The notes under the pieces were generated by a model, which saw only the letters and a list, made by a program, of their open reading frames with translations, ran no database searches and was not told the DNA's origin. 64,000 nucleotides of DNA. Origin: Peptococcaceae bacterium UBA4068. Its GTDB lineage: Bacteria > Bacillota > Dehalobacteriia > UBA4068. The position numbers were made by a program, and so were the translations under genes. Below are positions 43,662 to 53,476 of this stretch, one piece after another; positions within the stretch are counted from its first letter, which is position 1; every line of letters starts with the position of its first letter. The stretch spans positions 4,083-68,082 of the forward strand of contig DFZA01000015.1 of NCBI GenBank assembly GCA_002382665.1. The letters are read 5' to 3'.

Positions 43662-44827
43662 TTTTTACCTCCCGAACAATATCCCGTCATCTGGCGAATC
43701 TCCGACACTGCGGATGCAAGAGCTTTAGCCGCAATTATTGCCTCTTCAATATTGTTATCGGGACAAAAACTAAAGCGAATTTCACTGGCTATCCGCTCAT
43801 TTGATAATCCCATGGCTGTCAGCACATGACTGGCAACATTTTTATGAGACGAACAAGCGGAACCCGATGAAACATATATCTCCTGCTGCTCCAAATAATG
43901 CACTAATACCTCGCTTTTGACGCCAATAAATGACATATTGAGAATATGAGGGGCCGCCTGGCTAATATCGCCGTTAACAAAGCTTTCCTCCACCAGTTGC
44001 TTAATATTGGTCAGCAAAGTTTGTTTAACAGCCGCTATTCTTGCAGCGTTTTGCCCCATATTAGCAGTAATTTTTAACGCCGCTGCGGACAAAGCCACAA
44101 TTGATGGCAGGTTTTCCGTCCCGCTGCGCCAGCCACTTTCTTGCCCGCCGCCACGAATAAACGGCGGTATTTTACTGCCGCTTTTCAGCCATAATAGGCC
44201 GATACCCTTGGGCGCATGAATCTTATGACCGCTAACGGCAAAACTATCCGCTTGCCACTCGGCCAGATTAACAGCTAACCTACCAAAAGCTTGTACTCCA
44301 TCAATATGAAAATGTGCTTGCGGCGCCAGCTGTTTTACCATGGCGCCAATTTCCCTAAGCGGTTGAATAGCGCCGGTTTCATTATTAACATAATGAACGC
44401 CGACAAATAGCGTATCTTTAGTTAAAATCTGCTCAAGCACAGCTAAATCGACAATTCCCCAACCATCAACAGGCAACAGTTGCAGATCATACCCCTTTGA
44501 CGCCAGATCTTTGGCCGGTTCCAATAATGACGGATGCTCGGTAGCACCGACAATCAACCTGCCGCTATGCAGGCGGACAGCGGCTCCGTAAATAGCCGCA
44601 TTATTAGATTCGCTGCCGCAGGAGGTATAGTATATTTCTTTTTTATCCGCTGCCAAGAGCTGAGCCAGCTCTTGGCGTGATTGTTGTAACAATCGAAAAG
44701 CGGCAACACCTTTGCTATGAATAGAAGATGGATTGCCGTATTCTTCGGCCATCACCTTTATAGCCGCGGCTATCGCCTCCGGTGCAACCTTTGTAGTAGC
44801 GCTATTATCAAAATATATTTCTTGCAT
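43658..44827 (-). CDS. Cysteine desulfurase (NifS/IscS family)
   Basis: A 389-residue PLP enzyme that takes sulfur from cysteine for transfer to partners. It has the N-terminal YFDNSATTKVAPEA, the PLP-lysine motif SGHKIHAPKGIGLL and the active-site Cys in YVSSGSACSSH near position 325. Translational overlap with thiI, as in the nifZ-thiI pair of Bacillus, argues that it is the dedicated sulfur donor for ThiI rather than the main Fe-S enzyme. Confidence 0.93.
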   Translation of the reverse strand: MQEIYFDNSATTKVAPEAIAAAIKVMAEEYGNPSSIHSKGVAAFRLLQQSRQELAQLLAADKKEIYYTSCGSESNNAAIYGAAVRLHSGRLIVGATEHPSLLEPAKDLASKGYDLQLLPVDGWGIVDLAVLEQILTKDTLFVGVHYVNNETGAIQPLREIGAMVKQLAPQAHFHIDGVQAFGRLAVNLAEWQADSFAVSGHKIHAPKGIGLLWLKSGSKIPPFIRGGGQESGWRSGTENLPSIVALSAAALKITANMGQNAARIAAVKQTLLTNIKQLVEESFVNGDISQAAPHILNMSFIGVKSEVLVHYLEQQEIYVSSGSACSSHKNVASHVLTAMGLSNERIASEIRFSFCPDNNIEEAIIAAKALASAVSEIRQMTGYCSGGKK

Positions 44828-44854
44828 TAATGATTCTCCTTATGAAGATAAAAT

Positions 44855-44881
44855 GAACCGGACGAAAAAATCGTCCGGTTC
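44855..44881 (-). terminator. Terminator of the glycolysis-secG-hppA block
   Basis: GAACCGGACGA and TCGTCCGGTTC pair around a 5-base loop, followed by ATTTTATC on the minus strand, 17 bases after the hppA stop. Confidence 0.82.
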
Positions 44882-44898
44882 AATGATACTATATTATT

Positions 44899-46953
44899 TT
44901 ATAAAAATAAAGGTGCAAAAACTAACGAAATAATCGTCATCAACTTGATCAAAATGTTTAGAGAAGGACCGGAGGTATCTTTGAAGGGATCGCCAACAGT
45001 GTCGCCATTAACCGCAGCAGCATGAGCTTCGGAACCTTTGCCGCCATAATTACCTTCTTCAATGTACTTTTTGGCATTATCCCAAGCACCGCCGGAATTG
45101 GCCATAAAAATCGCCAGCAGAAAGCCGGTGACCAAGGTGCCGGCTAAAACACCGGCCAAGCACTCTTTACCCAAGAAGGGGATCAAACCAATTGCAACAG
45201 GTACAATTATTGCCAAAAGGCTGGGAGCAACCATTTCATGTAAAGCTGCTTTGGCACTTATATCAACACAACGAGCATAATCAGGCTTATTCTTGCCTTC
45301 CAAGATACCGGGGATTTCCCGGAACTGACGGCGAACTTCTTCAATCATTGCGCCGGCCGCACGACCAACCGCCTTCATGGTCATAGAAGAAAATAGGAAA
45401 GGCAGCATACCACCAATAAACAAACCAACAACTACCTTTGGATCGAGAATGTTAATAATATTAATACCTACTGCCTGAGTATAAGCAGTAAATAAAGCTA
45501 ACGCAGTCAAACCAGCCGAACCGATAGCAAAACCTTTACCAATTGCGGCAGTAGTATTACCAACAGAGTCAAGCTGATCGGTAATTTTTCTGACTTCGGG
45601 AGGCAGTTGAGACATTTCAGCAATACCGCCGGCATTATCAGAAATGGGGCCGTAAGCGTCAACCGCAACAACCATTCCGGTCGTTGAAAGCATACCAACA
45701 GCCGCCAAAGCAATACCATAAACACCCGCAAATTGATAAGCAACTATAATGCCTATACAAATCAGTATGATCGGCATAGCAGTTGATCCCATTCCGGTAG
45801 CAACACCGCTGATAATGTTGGTAGCAGTACCTGTTTCACAGGACTTGGCAATTTGTTTGACAGGAGAATAAGCAGCAGATGTATAATACTCGGTCACCTT
45901 ACCGATGAAGAAACCGACTATAAGTCCGGCGATGGTAGCGAGAAAAACACCGGTAGAGGTATAAGTAATTGTAGCACCGGTTAAGCCGGTAACATCAAAG
46001 GTTGGCGGCAGCATTAAGCGGCAGACAAAATATGCACCAACTATCGCCAAAATACTGGCTACCAAGGTGCCTCTGTTAAGAGAAGCCTGAGGATTGCCGC
46101 CTTCTTTAACTTTAACAAAACAAGTCCCGATAATCGAAGCAATAATACCAACCGCTGAGATGATCAACGGTGTGATCATGCCTTCGCCGGAAGCACCGAT
46201 GTGTAACGAAGCGCCCAGGGCTATAGCCGCTATGATCGAGCCGACATAAGACTCAAATAAGTCAGAACCCATACCGGCAACATCTCCGACATTGTCGCCG
46301 ACATTATCAGCTACAACAGCAGGATTGCGATGGTCATCTTCGGGAATACCGGCTTCAACTTTGCCAACCAGGTCAGCGCCGACATCAGCAGCTTTGGTAT
46401 AGATACCGCCGCCAACGCGACCGAATAAAGCAACAGAAGATGCGCCAAGACCAAAACCATTGATTATCGAATTATTGCCATAAAAAATAAATACTACAAT
46501 GCCTAATCCAAGCAGGCCTAAACCGACAACGCTCATTCCCATAACTGCGCCGCCGGAAAAAGCAATACCAAGAGCTTTATTAAGACCACTTTTCCAGGCT
46601 GCATTAGCCGTACGAACATTAGCTTGAGTAGCAACTCGCATACCGATATTACCTGCTAAAATGGAGCAGAAAGCACCGATCGCAAAAGCAATAGCCGTCT
46701 CCGGCTGCAAGCTTTTCTCACCGGTGGTTACAAAACCAACAACACAAAAAACAACAATCAAACATAAAACAAAAACAATCAACGTTTTATATTGCCTGCT
46801 CAAAAATGCCATAGCACCTTGATGAATAGCATCGGCAATCTCTTTCATCCTACTGTTACCTGCATCCATAGATTTAATCCGCTTGGTAAGAATGAATGCG
46901 AAAATCAGAGCTATAATACCTGCTAATGGCGCCAAATACAACATATTCTCCAT
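44899..46953 (-). CDS. hppA: Membrane-bound ion-pumping pyrophosphatase
   Basis: A 684-residue integral membrane pump with about 16 hydrophobic segments. It couples pyrophosphate hydrolysis to export of H+ or Na+. Substrate motifs are DVGADLVGKVEAGIPEDDHRNPAVVADNVGDNVGD and, near the C-terminus, GGAWDNAKKYIEEG. The GNTTAAIGKG segment carries Ala where K+-independent enzymes have Lys, so a K+-dependent enzyme is expected; Na+ versus H+ specificity is not resolved here. It ends the glycolytic block, 64 bases after secG. Confidence 0.95.
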   Translation of the reverse strand: MENMLYLAPLAGIIALIFAFILTKRIKSMDAGNSRMKEIADAIHQGAMAFLSRQYKTLIVFVLCLIVVFCVVGFVTTGEKSLQPETAIAFAIGAFCSILAGNIGMRVATQANVRTANAAWKSGLNKALGIAFSGGAVMGMSVVGLGLLGLGIVVFIFYGNNSIINGFGLGASSVALFGRVGGGIYTKAADVGADLVGKVEAGIPEDDHRNPAVVADNVGDNVGDVAGMGSDLFESYVGSIIAAIALGASLHIGASGEGMITPLIISAVGIIASIIGTCFVKVKEGGNPQASLNRGTLVASILAIVGAYFVCRLMLPPTFDVTGLTGATITYTSTGVFLATIAGLIVGFFIGKVTEYYTSAAYSPVKQIAKSCETGTATNIISGVATGMGSTAMPIILICIGIIVAYQFAGVYGIALAAVGMLSTTGMVVAVDAYGPISDNAGGIAEMSQLPPEVRKITDQLDSVGNTTAAIGKGFAIGSAGLTALALFTAYTQAVGINIINILDPKVVVGLFIGGMLPFLFSSMTMKAVGRAAGAMIEEVRRQFREIPGILEGKNKPDYARCVDISAKAALHEMVAPSLLAIIVPVAIGLIPFLGKECLAGVLAGTLVTGFLLAIFMANSGGAWDNAKKYIEEGNYGGKGSEAHAAAVNGDTVGDPFKDTSGPSLNILIKLMTIISLVFAPLFL

Positions 46954-47017
46954 TACAAAAATACCTCCTTATGTCAGAAGCAACGTTTTTGCCGTTCTTT
47001 TGATTACGTGATAAAGA

Positions 47018-47242
47018 TTACTCGATGATTGCAATGATAACCGTTATCGCAAAAAAAACTGCCGCCAACAATCTGGTAGTTCTGCTTAAGAACTCATCCA
47101 TACCTTTCTTTTTACCAAAGAAAGTCTCGGCTCCGCCGGCAATAGATCCGGACAGACCTGCCGAAGTACCTGACTGCAGTAATACTGTAGCAATAATTGC
47201 TAAAGCTATTACTACTTGTACTATAGTTAAAGCTAAAGTCAA
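47018..47242 (-). CDS. secG: Preprotein translocase subunit SecG
   Basis: A 74-residue membrane protein with two hydrophobic segments (about 3-23 and 50-73) joined by the conserved loop LLQSGTSAGLSGSIAGGAETFFGKKKG. SecG speeds translocation through SecYE. I chose the TTG at 47242: GGAGGTG lies eight bases upstream. The TTG at 47257, five codons earlier, overlaps this ribosome site. It follows enolase, the same linkage as in Bacillus. Confidence 0.9.
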   Translation of the reverse strand: MTLALTIVQVVIALAIIATVLLQSGTSAGLSGSIAGGAETFFGKKKGMDEFLSRTTRLLAAVFFAITVIIAIIE

Positions 47243-47354
47243 AGATTTCACCTCCAAAATTAAGGTCCAATATTTTCAGTTTAATTCCAATATTCAGTTT
47301 AATATAAAACGCAAAATAATACAATACTTATTTTCGCTATGGTTATAAAGATTA

Positions 47355-48638
47355 TTAATCAGCTAAACAATAAAATGCGTTCATTCCCACATATATGCCG
47401 GTTGCGCCAAGCTGTTCTTCAATCCGCAATAATTGATTATATTTGGCAACCCGATCCGTACGCGAAGGAGCGCCGGTTTTGATTTGTCCGCTATTCAAGG
47501 CCACTACCAGGTCGGCAATTGTAGTGTCTTCAGTTTCACCGGAACGATGAGATACCACGGCCGTAAATTTAGCTTTTTTGGCCATTTCAATTGCTTCCAA
47601 GGTTTCCGTCAAAGTACCAATTTGATTAAGCTTAATCAAAATCGAATTGCTGGCTTTTAGTTCAATACCCTGTTTGAGACGTTTGGTATTGGTAACGTAG
47701 AGGTCGTCTCCAACTATCTGCACCTTTTTACCTAAACGCGCCGTCAATTCGGCCCAGCCCTGCCAATCGTCTTCAGCTAAACCGTCTTCGATTGAAATCA
47801 GCGGATAGCGGTTACATAAGTCTTCATAGTAATCAATCATTTCCGAGGAGCTTAAAATCCGGTTCTCGCTGGCCAAATTATATTTGCCGTCTTGATAAAT
47901 AACGCTGGCGGCAGTATCAATGGCAATGCGAATTTGCTCGTATGGCTTATACCCTGCTTTTTCTATCGCCAATAAAATGCATTCCAACGCTTCCTCGTTA
48001 GATTTAAGGTTTGGAGCAAAACCGCCTTCGTCGCCTACGGAGGTATTATAGCTGCGTGCTTTTAAAACCTTACGTAAATTATGAAAAGTCTCAGCGCACA
48101 TCCGCAGCGCTTCCGCAAATGAAGACGCGCCAACCGGCAAAATCATAAATTCCTGAATATCGACATTATTATCAGCATGCTGACCACCGTTCAGAATATT
48201 CATCATCGGTACAGGTAAAGTTTTAGCATTGACGCCGCCAATATATCGATAAATAGGCATTCCCAAACAGTCGGCCGCTGCCTTGGCTACAGCTAACGAC
48301 ACGCCCAAAATCGCATTGGCACCCAAAACCGCCTTATTTTCCGTCCCGTCTAACTGGCACAACAGCGCATCAATACCTGCCTGATCAAAAACTTCCTTGC
48401 CAATTAAAGAGCTGGCAATAATAGTTCTAACATTATCGACAGCCTGCATGACGCCCTTGCCTAAATATCTTTCACCGCCATCGCGCAATTCAACCGCTTC
48501 ATAAGCGCCGGTTGAAGCACCGGATGGCACGGCAGCACGGCCAAAAGCGCCGTTTTCCAAAACCACTTCCACTTCAATCGTAGGATTACCGCGAGAATCG
48601 AGAATTTCTCTTGCATTGACATCAGCAATAGTAGACAT
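47355..48638 (-). CDS. eno: Enolase
   Basis: A 427-residue enzyme that dehydrates 2-phosphoglycerate to phosphoenolpyruvate. Key motifs are ILDSRGNPTIEVEV, GASTGAYEAVELRD, SIEDGLAEDDW and SHRSGETEDTTIADL, with catalytic Lys in ILIKLNQIG. GGAGG stands before the ATG. It is fifth in the gap-pgk-tpiA-gpmI-eno order. Confidence 0.97.
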   Translation of the reverse strand: MSTIADVNAREILDSRGNPTIEVEVVLENGAFGRAAVPSGASTGAYEAVELRDGGERYLGKGVMQAVDNVRTIIASSLIGKEVFDQAGIDALLCQLDGTENKAVLGANAILGVSLAVAKAAADCLGMPIYRYIGGVNAKTLPVPMMNILNGGQHADNNVDIQEFMILPVGASSFAEALRMCAETFHNLRKVLKARSYNTSVGDEGGFAPNLKSNEEALECILLAIEKAGYKPYEQIRIAIDTAASVIYQDGKYNLASENRILSSSEMIDYYEDLCNRYPLISIEDGLAEDDWQGWAELTARLGKKVQIVGDDLYVTNTKRLKQGIELKASNSILIKLNQIGTLTETLEAIEMAKKAKFTAVVSHRSGETEDTTIADLVVALNSGQIKTGAPSRTDRVAKYNQLLRIEEQLGATGIYVGMNAFYCLAD

Positions 48639-48687
48639 TTTATTACCTCCAACTTTATTTTTTGAGGGCTATAACCCCTAATAGTAT

Positions 48688-50274
48688 TTACCCGAAATTA
48701 AGTTCCAACTGGTCAAAATGTTTTAGACCGGAGATTATCAACGAAGAACCAGTCATTTCGTCCGGTTGTTTAATTCCCAACAATTGCAGCATCGTCGGCG
48801 CAATATCTTCCAGCCGGCCTTCACGCAACTGTAAATGCAGCAAACCATCGTCAACTAAAATAAAAGGTACATTGTTGGTTGTGTGAGAAGTCATCGGTTG
48901 GCAATGCTCATCCGTCATCCTCTCCACATTTCCATGATCGGCCGTAATAATCAGTGTACCGCCTACATCCTTCACAACATCCATAACCTGAGCAATACAG
49001 TTATCGATATACTCCAATGCTTTGACGGTTGCCTCCAGATTACCGGTATGGCCCACCATGTCCGGATTGGCATAGTTAATAACAATCACATCATAAATAC
49101 TACTTCGAATACGGTCAATTACCGCCTTTGTAACAGCACCGGCGCTCATCTCCGGCTTCTTATCATATGTTTTGACATTTGGAGAAGGTATCATAACCCT
49201 ATCTTCACCGACGTCGATTTTTTCTATACCGCCATTGAAAAAGAAGGTAACATGTGCGTACTTTTCTGTTTCGGCAATTCGTAATTGCCGCAGGCCGTTT
49301 TTGGAAATAACACGGCTAACGGTATTACGAGGAGGGCGCGGTGAATAAGCAACTTCCACATTCTCCAACGTATCATCGTAATTGGTAAAACAAACATAGA
49401 ACAACCGTGGCGGCTGCGGCCCCCGGTCAAAAAAATCAAAGACTTTATCGGTAAAAGCATGGCTGATTTCTCTGGCCCGGTCGGAACGGTAATTGAAAAA
49501 GATAGCGCTATCGCCGCTTTTCATCAATCCCACCGGTTGACCGTCGTTATCAACGATTACTGTAGGTTCAATAAACTCATCACTATCACCGCGCGCATAT
49601 GATGCCCTGATAGCTTCAGCAGCCGATTTTTCTTTTCGCCCACGGCCATAAACCAGTGCTTCATAAGCCTCATGCACACGTTCCCAGCGTTTATCTCGAT
49701 CCATAGCATAAAATCGGCCGCAAACGGTGGCAATTTTACCGATTTTCAGCTCTTTAATTTCTTGCTCGATACGCTCAGTAAACTGCTGTGCTATCCCACT
49801 ATTGGTATCACGACCATCGGTAAAACAATGAATAAACAACTTTTGTATTTGCTGTTGCTTACATAAACGCATCAATGCTATTAAATGATTAATATGGCTA
49901 TGAATACCACCATCTGAAGTTAATCCGAATAAATGCATAGCCCCGCCGTATCTATTAGCTTGGCGGCAAGCGCTGATAAAAGTCTCGTTATTAAAGAAGG
50001 TACCTTCATCAATATCACGGTTAATCAGCGTATAGTCCTGATACATTATTCTACCAGCGCCAATATTCATATGTCCGACTTCACTATCACCCATTTGTCC
50101 CGCCGGTAAACCAACATCGGTACCCGAGGCGCCTAAAACCGTATGGGGATATTTTTGCCAAAGGCTATGAAAAGCAGGTAATTTTGCTATGCAGGTAGCA
50201 TCGGTAGGAGTATGTTCAGGCATACCCCAACCGTCCAGCAACATTAATACTAAAGGTTTACCGGCAAACTTCAT
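48688..50274 (-). CDS. gpmI: 2,3-bisphosphoglycerate-independent phosphoglycerate mutase
   Basis: A 528-residue manganese enzyme converting 3- to 2-phosphoglycerate through a phosphoserine. The active-site Ser64 is in MGDSEVGHMNIG, and the alkaline-phosphatase-like metal motifs are MLLDGWG, FFNYRSDRARE, YANPDMVGHTG and TADHGNVERM. A pH-sensitive manganese enzyme of this family governs 3PGA accumulation in Bacillus forespores. GGAGG precedes the ATG. Confidence 0.97.
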   Translation of the reverse strand: MKFAGKPLVLMLLDGWGMPEHTPTDATCIAKLPAFHSLWQKYPHTVLGASGTDVGLPAGQMGDSEVGHMNIGAGRIMYQDYTLINRDIDEGTFFNNETFISACRQANRYGGAMHLFGLTSDGGIHSHINHLIALMRLCKQQQIQKLFIHCFTDGRDTNSGIAQQFTERIEQEIKELKIGKIATVCGRFYAMDRDKRWERVHEAYEALVYGRGRKEKSAAEAIRASYARGDSDEFIEPTVIVDNDGQPVGLMKSGDSAIFFNYRSDRAREISHAFTDKVFDFFDRGPQPPRLFYVCFTNYDDTLENVEVAYSPRPPRNTVSRVISKNGLRQLRIAETEKYAHVTFFFNGGIEKIDVGEDRVMIPSPNVKTYDKKPEMSAGAVTKAVIDRIRSSIYDVIVINYANPDMVGHTGNLEATVKALEYIDNCIAQVMDVVKDVGGTLIITADHGNVERMTDEHCQPMTSHTTNNVPFILVDDGLLHLQLREGRLEDIAPTMLQLLGIKQPDEMTGSSLIISGLKHFDQLELNFG

Positions 50275-50307
50275 GTTATCCTCCGACTTTTTAGTATATC
50301 AAACATA

Positions 50308-51063
50308 TCAGCTAACAGCATTAACAATGGCAGCAAAACTATCCGGCTTGAGACTGGCTCCGCCGACCAAAACACCGTCAATATTGCTACAAGCCAACAG
50401 ATCTTTAATATTATTGGGATTAACACTACCGCCGTAAATAATACTTACCTGATTGGCAATATCGCCCCAAAGTTCAAACAATTGTTTGCGAATATAGCAA
50501 ATAGCTTCTTCGGCGTCAGCAGAAGATGCTACACGTCCTGTTCCAATAGCCCAAACAGGTTCATAGGCAATAATCAGATCACTGTTCGGCTCAATCGCAG
50601 ATAAGGATGCAAACAAATCGCTATGCAAAACATCAAATGCTTCACCGTTTTCCCGTTCATCAAGAGTCTCACCGATACAAACAATAGGTATCAGACCTTC
50701 ATCTATTGCCGCCGCAGCTTTACGAGTTACCATCTCCGCGCTCTCACCAAAATAATGCCGACGCTCGCTATGGCCGCAAAGACAATAATCGGCTCCGGCA
50801 ACTTTCGCCATCGGTAAAGATATTTCTCCGGTAAACGCACCTTCCGGCTGCCAATAAATATTTTGCACCCCGACTTTTACCGTGGTTTTGGCAAACGCAT
50901 CCACTACTGCAGGTACTAGGATGGCGGCAGGAATTATTATAACTTCCGCTTGAGTCGGCTGTAGTAAGTGCAGCAACCCACCTGCGTAATTATTTACATC
51001 ATCAGCAGTCTTATACATTTTCCAATTAGCTGCAATTATCACCCTGCGCGACGTTTGATCCAT
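50308..51063 (-). CDS. tpiA: Triose-phosphate isomerase
   Basis: A 251-residue TIM-barrel enzyme interconverting dihydroxyacetone phosphate and glyceraldehyde 3-phosphate. It has AANWKMYKT, the His motif CGHSERRHYFGE, the catalytic Glu loop AYEPVWAIGTGR and the phosphate-binding YGGSVNPNN. It is separated from pgk by 83 bases holding a perfect inverted repeat. Confidence 0.97.
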   Translation of the reverse strand: MDQTSRRVIIAANWKMYKTADDVNNYAGGLLHLLQPTQAEVIIIPAAILVPAVVDAFAKTTVKVGVQNIYWQPEGAFTGEISLPMAKVAGADYCLCGHSERRHYFGESAEMVTRKAAAAIDEGLIPIVCIGETLDERENGEAFDVLHSDLFASLSAIEPNSDLIIAYEPVWAIGTGRVASSADAEEAICYIRKQLFELWGDIANQVSIIYGGSVNPNNIKDLLACSNIDGVLVGGASLKPDSFAAIVNAVS

Positions 51064-51107
51064 GTTTATTATCCCCTCTCGGTTTCGACAACCAGTGTCT
51101 TACATGA

Positions 51108-51135
51108 TTTTGCCGGACATAATATGTCCGGCAAA
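51108..51135. repeat. Perfect inverted repeat between pgk and tpiA
   Basis: TTTGCCGGACATA and TATGTCCGGCAAA form complementary 13-base arms around a 2-base centre. On the minus (coding) strand no T run follows, so it is more likely an RNA processing, stability or pausing element than a terminator. Confidence 0.65.
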
Positions 51136-51146
51136 GTATATTTGTA

Positions 51147-52334
51147 CTATTTATCATTTAATACTGCTATACCAGGTAAAACCTTACCCGCAAGGAAATC
51201 AAGAGAAGCTCCTCCTCCTGTAGACATATGACTGATCTCACTTGCTAAACCGGCTTGATTAACGGCGGCTACGCTGTCACCGCCGCCTACTATGCTGAAG
51301 GCGTCGCTGTCAGCCACAACTTTAAGTAATTCAAAGGTGCCTTTAGCAAAAGCCTCCTTTTCAAAAAGGCCAAGGGGGCCGTTCCAAATAATCGTTTTAG
51401 CATCAGCAATAGCTGCACCAAACAATTGTCTGGTTTTACTGCCGACGTCTAAAGCCATATATCCTTCAGGCAATTTATCTGCATCTACCTCTATTACATC
51501 AGATGCATCAATATCTTTAGCTACAATCACATCAACAGGCAATAACAGATTATTTGCGATCTTAGTCGCCAATAATTGTTTGGCCCATTCCACTCTCTCT
51601 TGTTCAACCAAAGAATTTTGCATATTATACCCTTGCGCCGCCAAAAAAGTATTGGCCATACCGCCACCTATCAGTAATTTATCTACTATATTTAATAGAT
51701 TTTCAATTACTTGAATTTTATCTGATACTTTGGCGCCGCCGATTATAGATACAAAAGGATGGGCTGGATTATGCAAAGCCGCCGATAAACACTTGACTTC
51801 TTTCTCCATCAAAAATCCGGCAACTGCAGGCAGATATTTAGCTATACCGGCCGTTGAGGCATGAGCCCGGTGCGCCGTGCCAAATGCATCGTTTACATAA
51901 ATATCAGCCAATGAAGCAAGTGCGCGGGCAAAACTGTCATCGTTGGCTTCCTCGCCCGGATAATAACGGATGTTCTCCAAAAGCATAATATCGCCATCTA
52001 CTAAATTATCGACAGTTTTTTGTGTTTCCGGGCTTAAACAATCTTCAGTAAATATTACAGGTTTATTCAACAGCTCCGACAATTCCTTAACCACAGGCCT
52101 AAGACTATACTTAGGATTGCGCTCACCTTTGGGACGGCCTAAATGAGAAGCAATTATTATTTTGGCATTATGCAGCATCAAATAATGAATCGTCGGCAAG
52201 GCGGCAATTATCCGCTCATTATCGCTGACTTTACCGTCAATGATGGGTACATTAAAATCAACGCGCAAAAATACCTTTTTACCATCAACATTAATATCCT
52301 GAACTGTCTTTTTATTAGGATAATCTACGGACAT
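51147..52334 (-). CDS. pgk: Phosphoglycerate kinase
   Basis: A 395-residue kinase making ATP from 1,3-bisphosphoglycerate. Signature stretches are VFLRVDFNVPI, ASHLGRPKGE, NIRYYPGEEAND, FVSIIGGAKVSDK and the nucleotide loop GGGDSVAAVNQAG. I chose ATG 52334, preceded by AAAGGAG; the frame stays open upstream but overlaps the end of gap. It lies 28 bases after gap. Confidence 0.97.
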   Translation of the reverse strand: MSVDYPNKKTVQDINVDGKKVFLRVDFNVPIIDGKVSDNERIIAALPTIHYLMLHNAKIIIASHLGRPKGERNPKYSLRPVVKELSELLNKPVIFTEDCLSPETQKTVDNLVDGDIMLLENIRYYPGEEANDDSFARALASLADIYVNDAFGTAHRAHASTAGIAKYLPAVAGFLMEKEVKCLSAALHNPAHPFVSIIGGAKVSDKIQVIENLLNIVDKLLIGGGMANTFLAAQGYNMQNSLVEQERVEWAKQLLATKIANNLLLPVDVIVAKDIDASDVIEVDADKLPEGYMALDVGSKTRQLFGAAIADAKTIIWNGPLGLFEKEAFAKGTFELLKVVADSDAFSIVGGGDSVAAVNQAGLASEISHMSTGGGASLDFLAGKVLPGIAVLNDK

Positions 52335-52362
52335 TTTTAAGCTGCTCCTTTCGTCCTGATAT

Positions 52363-53367
52363 CTACAGCATTCTGCCCATATAGAGTACAATATCGACAA
52401 TTCTGTTGCTATAACCCCATTCGTTATCATACCAAATGAACAATTTTACCATATCTTCACTAACAACCATTGTCGAAAGCGCATCGATAGTACCGGATTC
52501 GGACGTGTCATTATAGTCAATAGATACCAACGGCTCATCCGAATAACCTAAAACTCCTTTAAGCTCGCCTTGAGAAGCAGCCTTTAAGGCAGCGTTGATT
52601 TCTTCAACAGTCGCCGGCTTTTCCAAGAGCAAATTCAAGTCAACAACAGACACATTAGGAGTAGGCACACGCAGGGCAAAACCATTAAGTTTTCCCTTTA
52701 CCTCCGGCAAGACTAATGCCACAGCTTTGGCAGCGCCGGTTGAAGTAGGAATAATTGAACAGCCAGCAGCACGGGCACGACGGAAATCCTTGTGGACTTT
52801 ATCCAATATTTGCTGATCATTTGTATAGGAATGAACCGTTGTCATAATGCCTTTAACAATACCAAATTTTTCTTGCATAACTTTGACCGCTGGAGCTAAC
52901 GCATTAGTAGTACAAGAAGCATTGGAAACTATATAATGTTTAGACGGATCATATTGTTTATGATTAACACCGTATACAACGGTAATATCTTCATTTTTAC
53001 CCGGAGCACTAAGCAGAACTTTTTTGGCGCCTGCTTTGATATGAGCATAAGCTGCATCATGTTCCGTAAACTTTCCGGTAGATTCCAGTACTATATCAAC
53101 ACCCAGCTCTTTCCAGGGCAAATCTGCCGGATTGGCAACAGACAAAATCTTAATCTCTTTTCCTTCAACAATGAGATTTCCATCAGCAAAGCTTACTTCT
53201 TTGTCATAACGCCCATGCACCGAATCATATTTGAGCAAAAATGCAAGCATCTCCGGAGTGGCAAAATCGTTAATTGCCACAATCTCTATTTCCGGGTTTC
53301 CAAAAGCTAGGCGGAAAAATGGTCTGCCAATACGGCCAAACCCATTAATCGCAACTTTAACAGTCAT
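52363..53367 (-). CDS. gap: Glyceraldehyde-3-phosphate dehydrogenase (NAD type)
   Basis: A 334-residue enzyme oxidising glyceraldehyde 3-phosphate. The Rossmann motif INGFGRIGR is at 7-15, Asp34 (VAINDF) favours NAD, catalytic Cys152 is in SNASCTTNALAP, and WYDNEWGYSNR closes the protein. It heads the gap-pgk-tpiA-gpmI-eno block. No cggR repressor gene precedes it, unlike Bacillus; whiA lies upstream instead. Confidence 0.97.
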   Translation of the reverse strand: MTVKVAINGFGRIGRPFFRLAFGNPEIEIVAINDFATPEMLAFLLKYDSVHGRYDKEVSFADGNLIVEGKEIKILSVANPADLPWKELGVDIVLESTGKFTEHDAAYAHIKAGAKKVLLSAPGKNEDITVVYGVNHKQYDPSKHYIVSNASCTTNALAPAVKVMQEKFGIVKGIMTTVHSYTNDQQILDKVHKDFRRARAAGCSIIPTSTGAAKAVALVLPEVKGKLNGFALRVPTPNVSVVDLNLLLEKPATVEEINAALKAASQGELKGVLGYSDEPLVSIDYNDTSESGTIDALSTMVVSEDMVKLFIWYDNEWGYSNRIVDIVLYMGRML

Positions 53368-53421
53368 TTAAACATCCTCCTTTAAATTAAAAATCCCAGC
53401 CCTTTTAGGTCATTCGCTATA

Positions 53422-53450
53422 ATAATAAGAAATCCTCTCTTTTTGTTTAA
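53422..53450 (-). promoter_or_regulatory. Possible promoter of the glycolytic block
   Basis: On the minus strand TTAAAC (53445-53450), 17 bases and TATTAT (53422-53427) lie between whiA and gap. Both hexamers are imperfect, so this is a weak prediction. Confidence 0.4.
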
Positions 53451-53476
53451 TAAACTTTTTTTATAATAATTATTCA

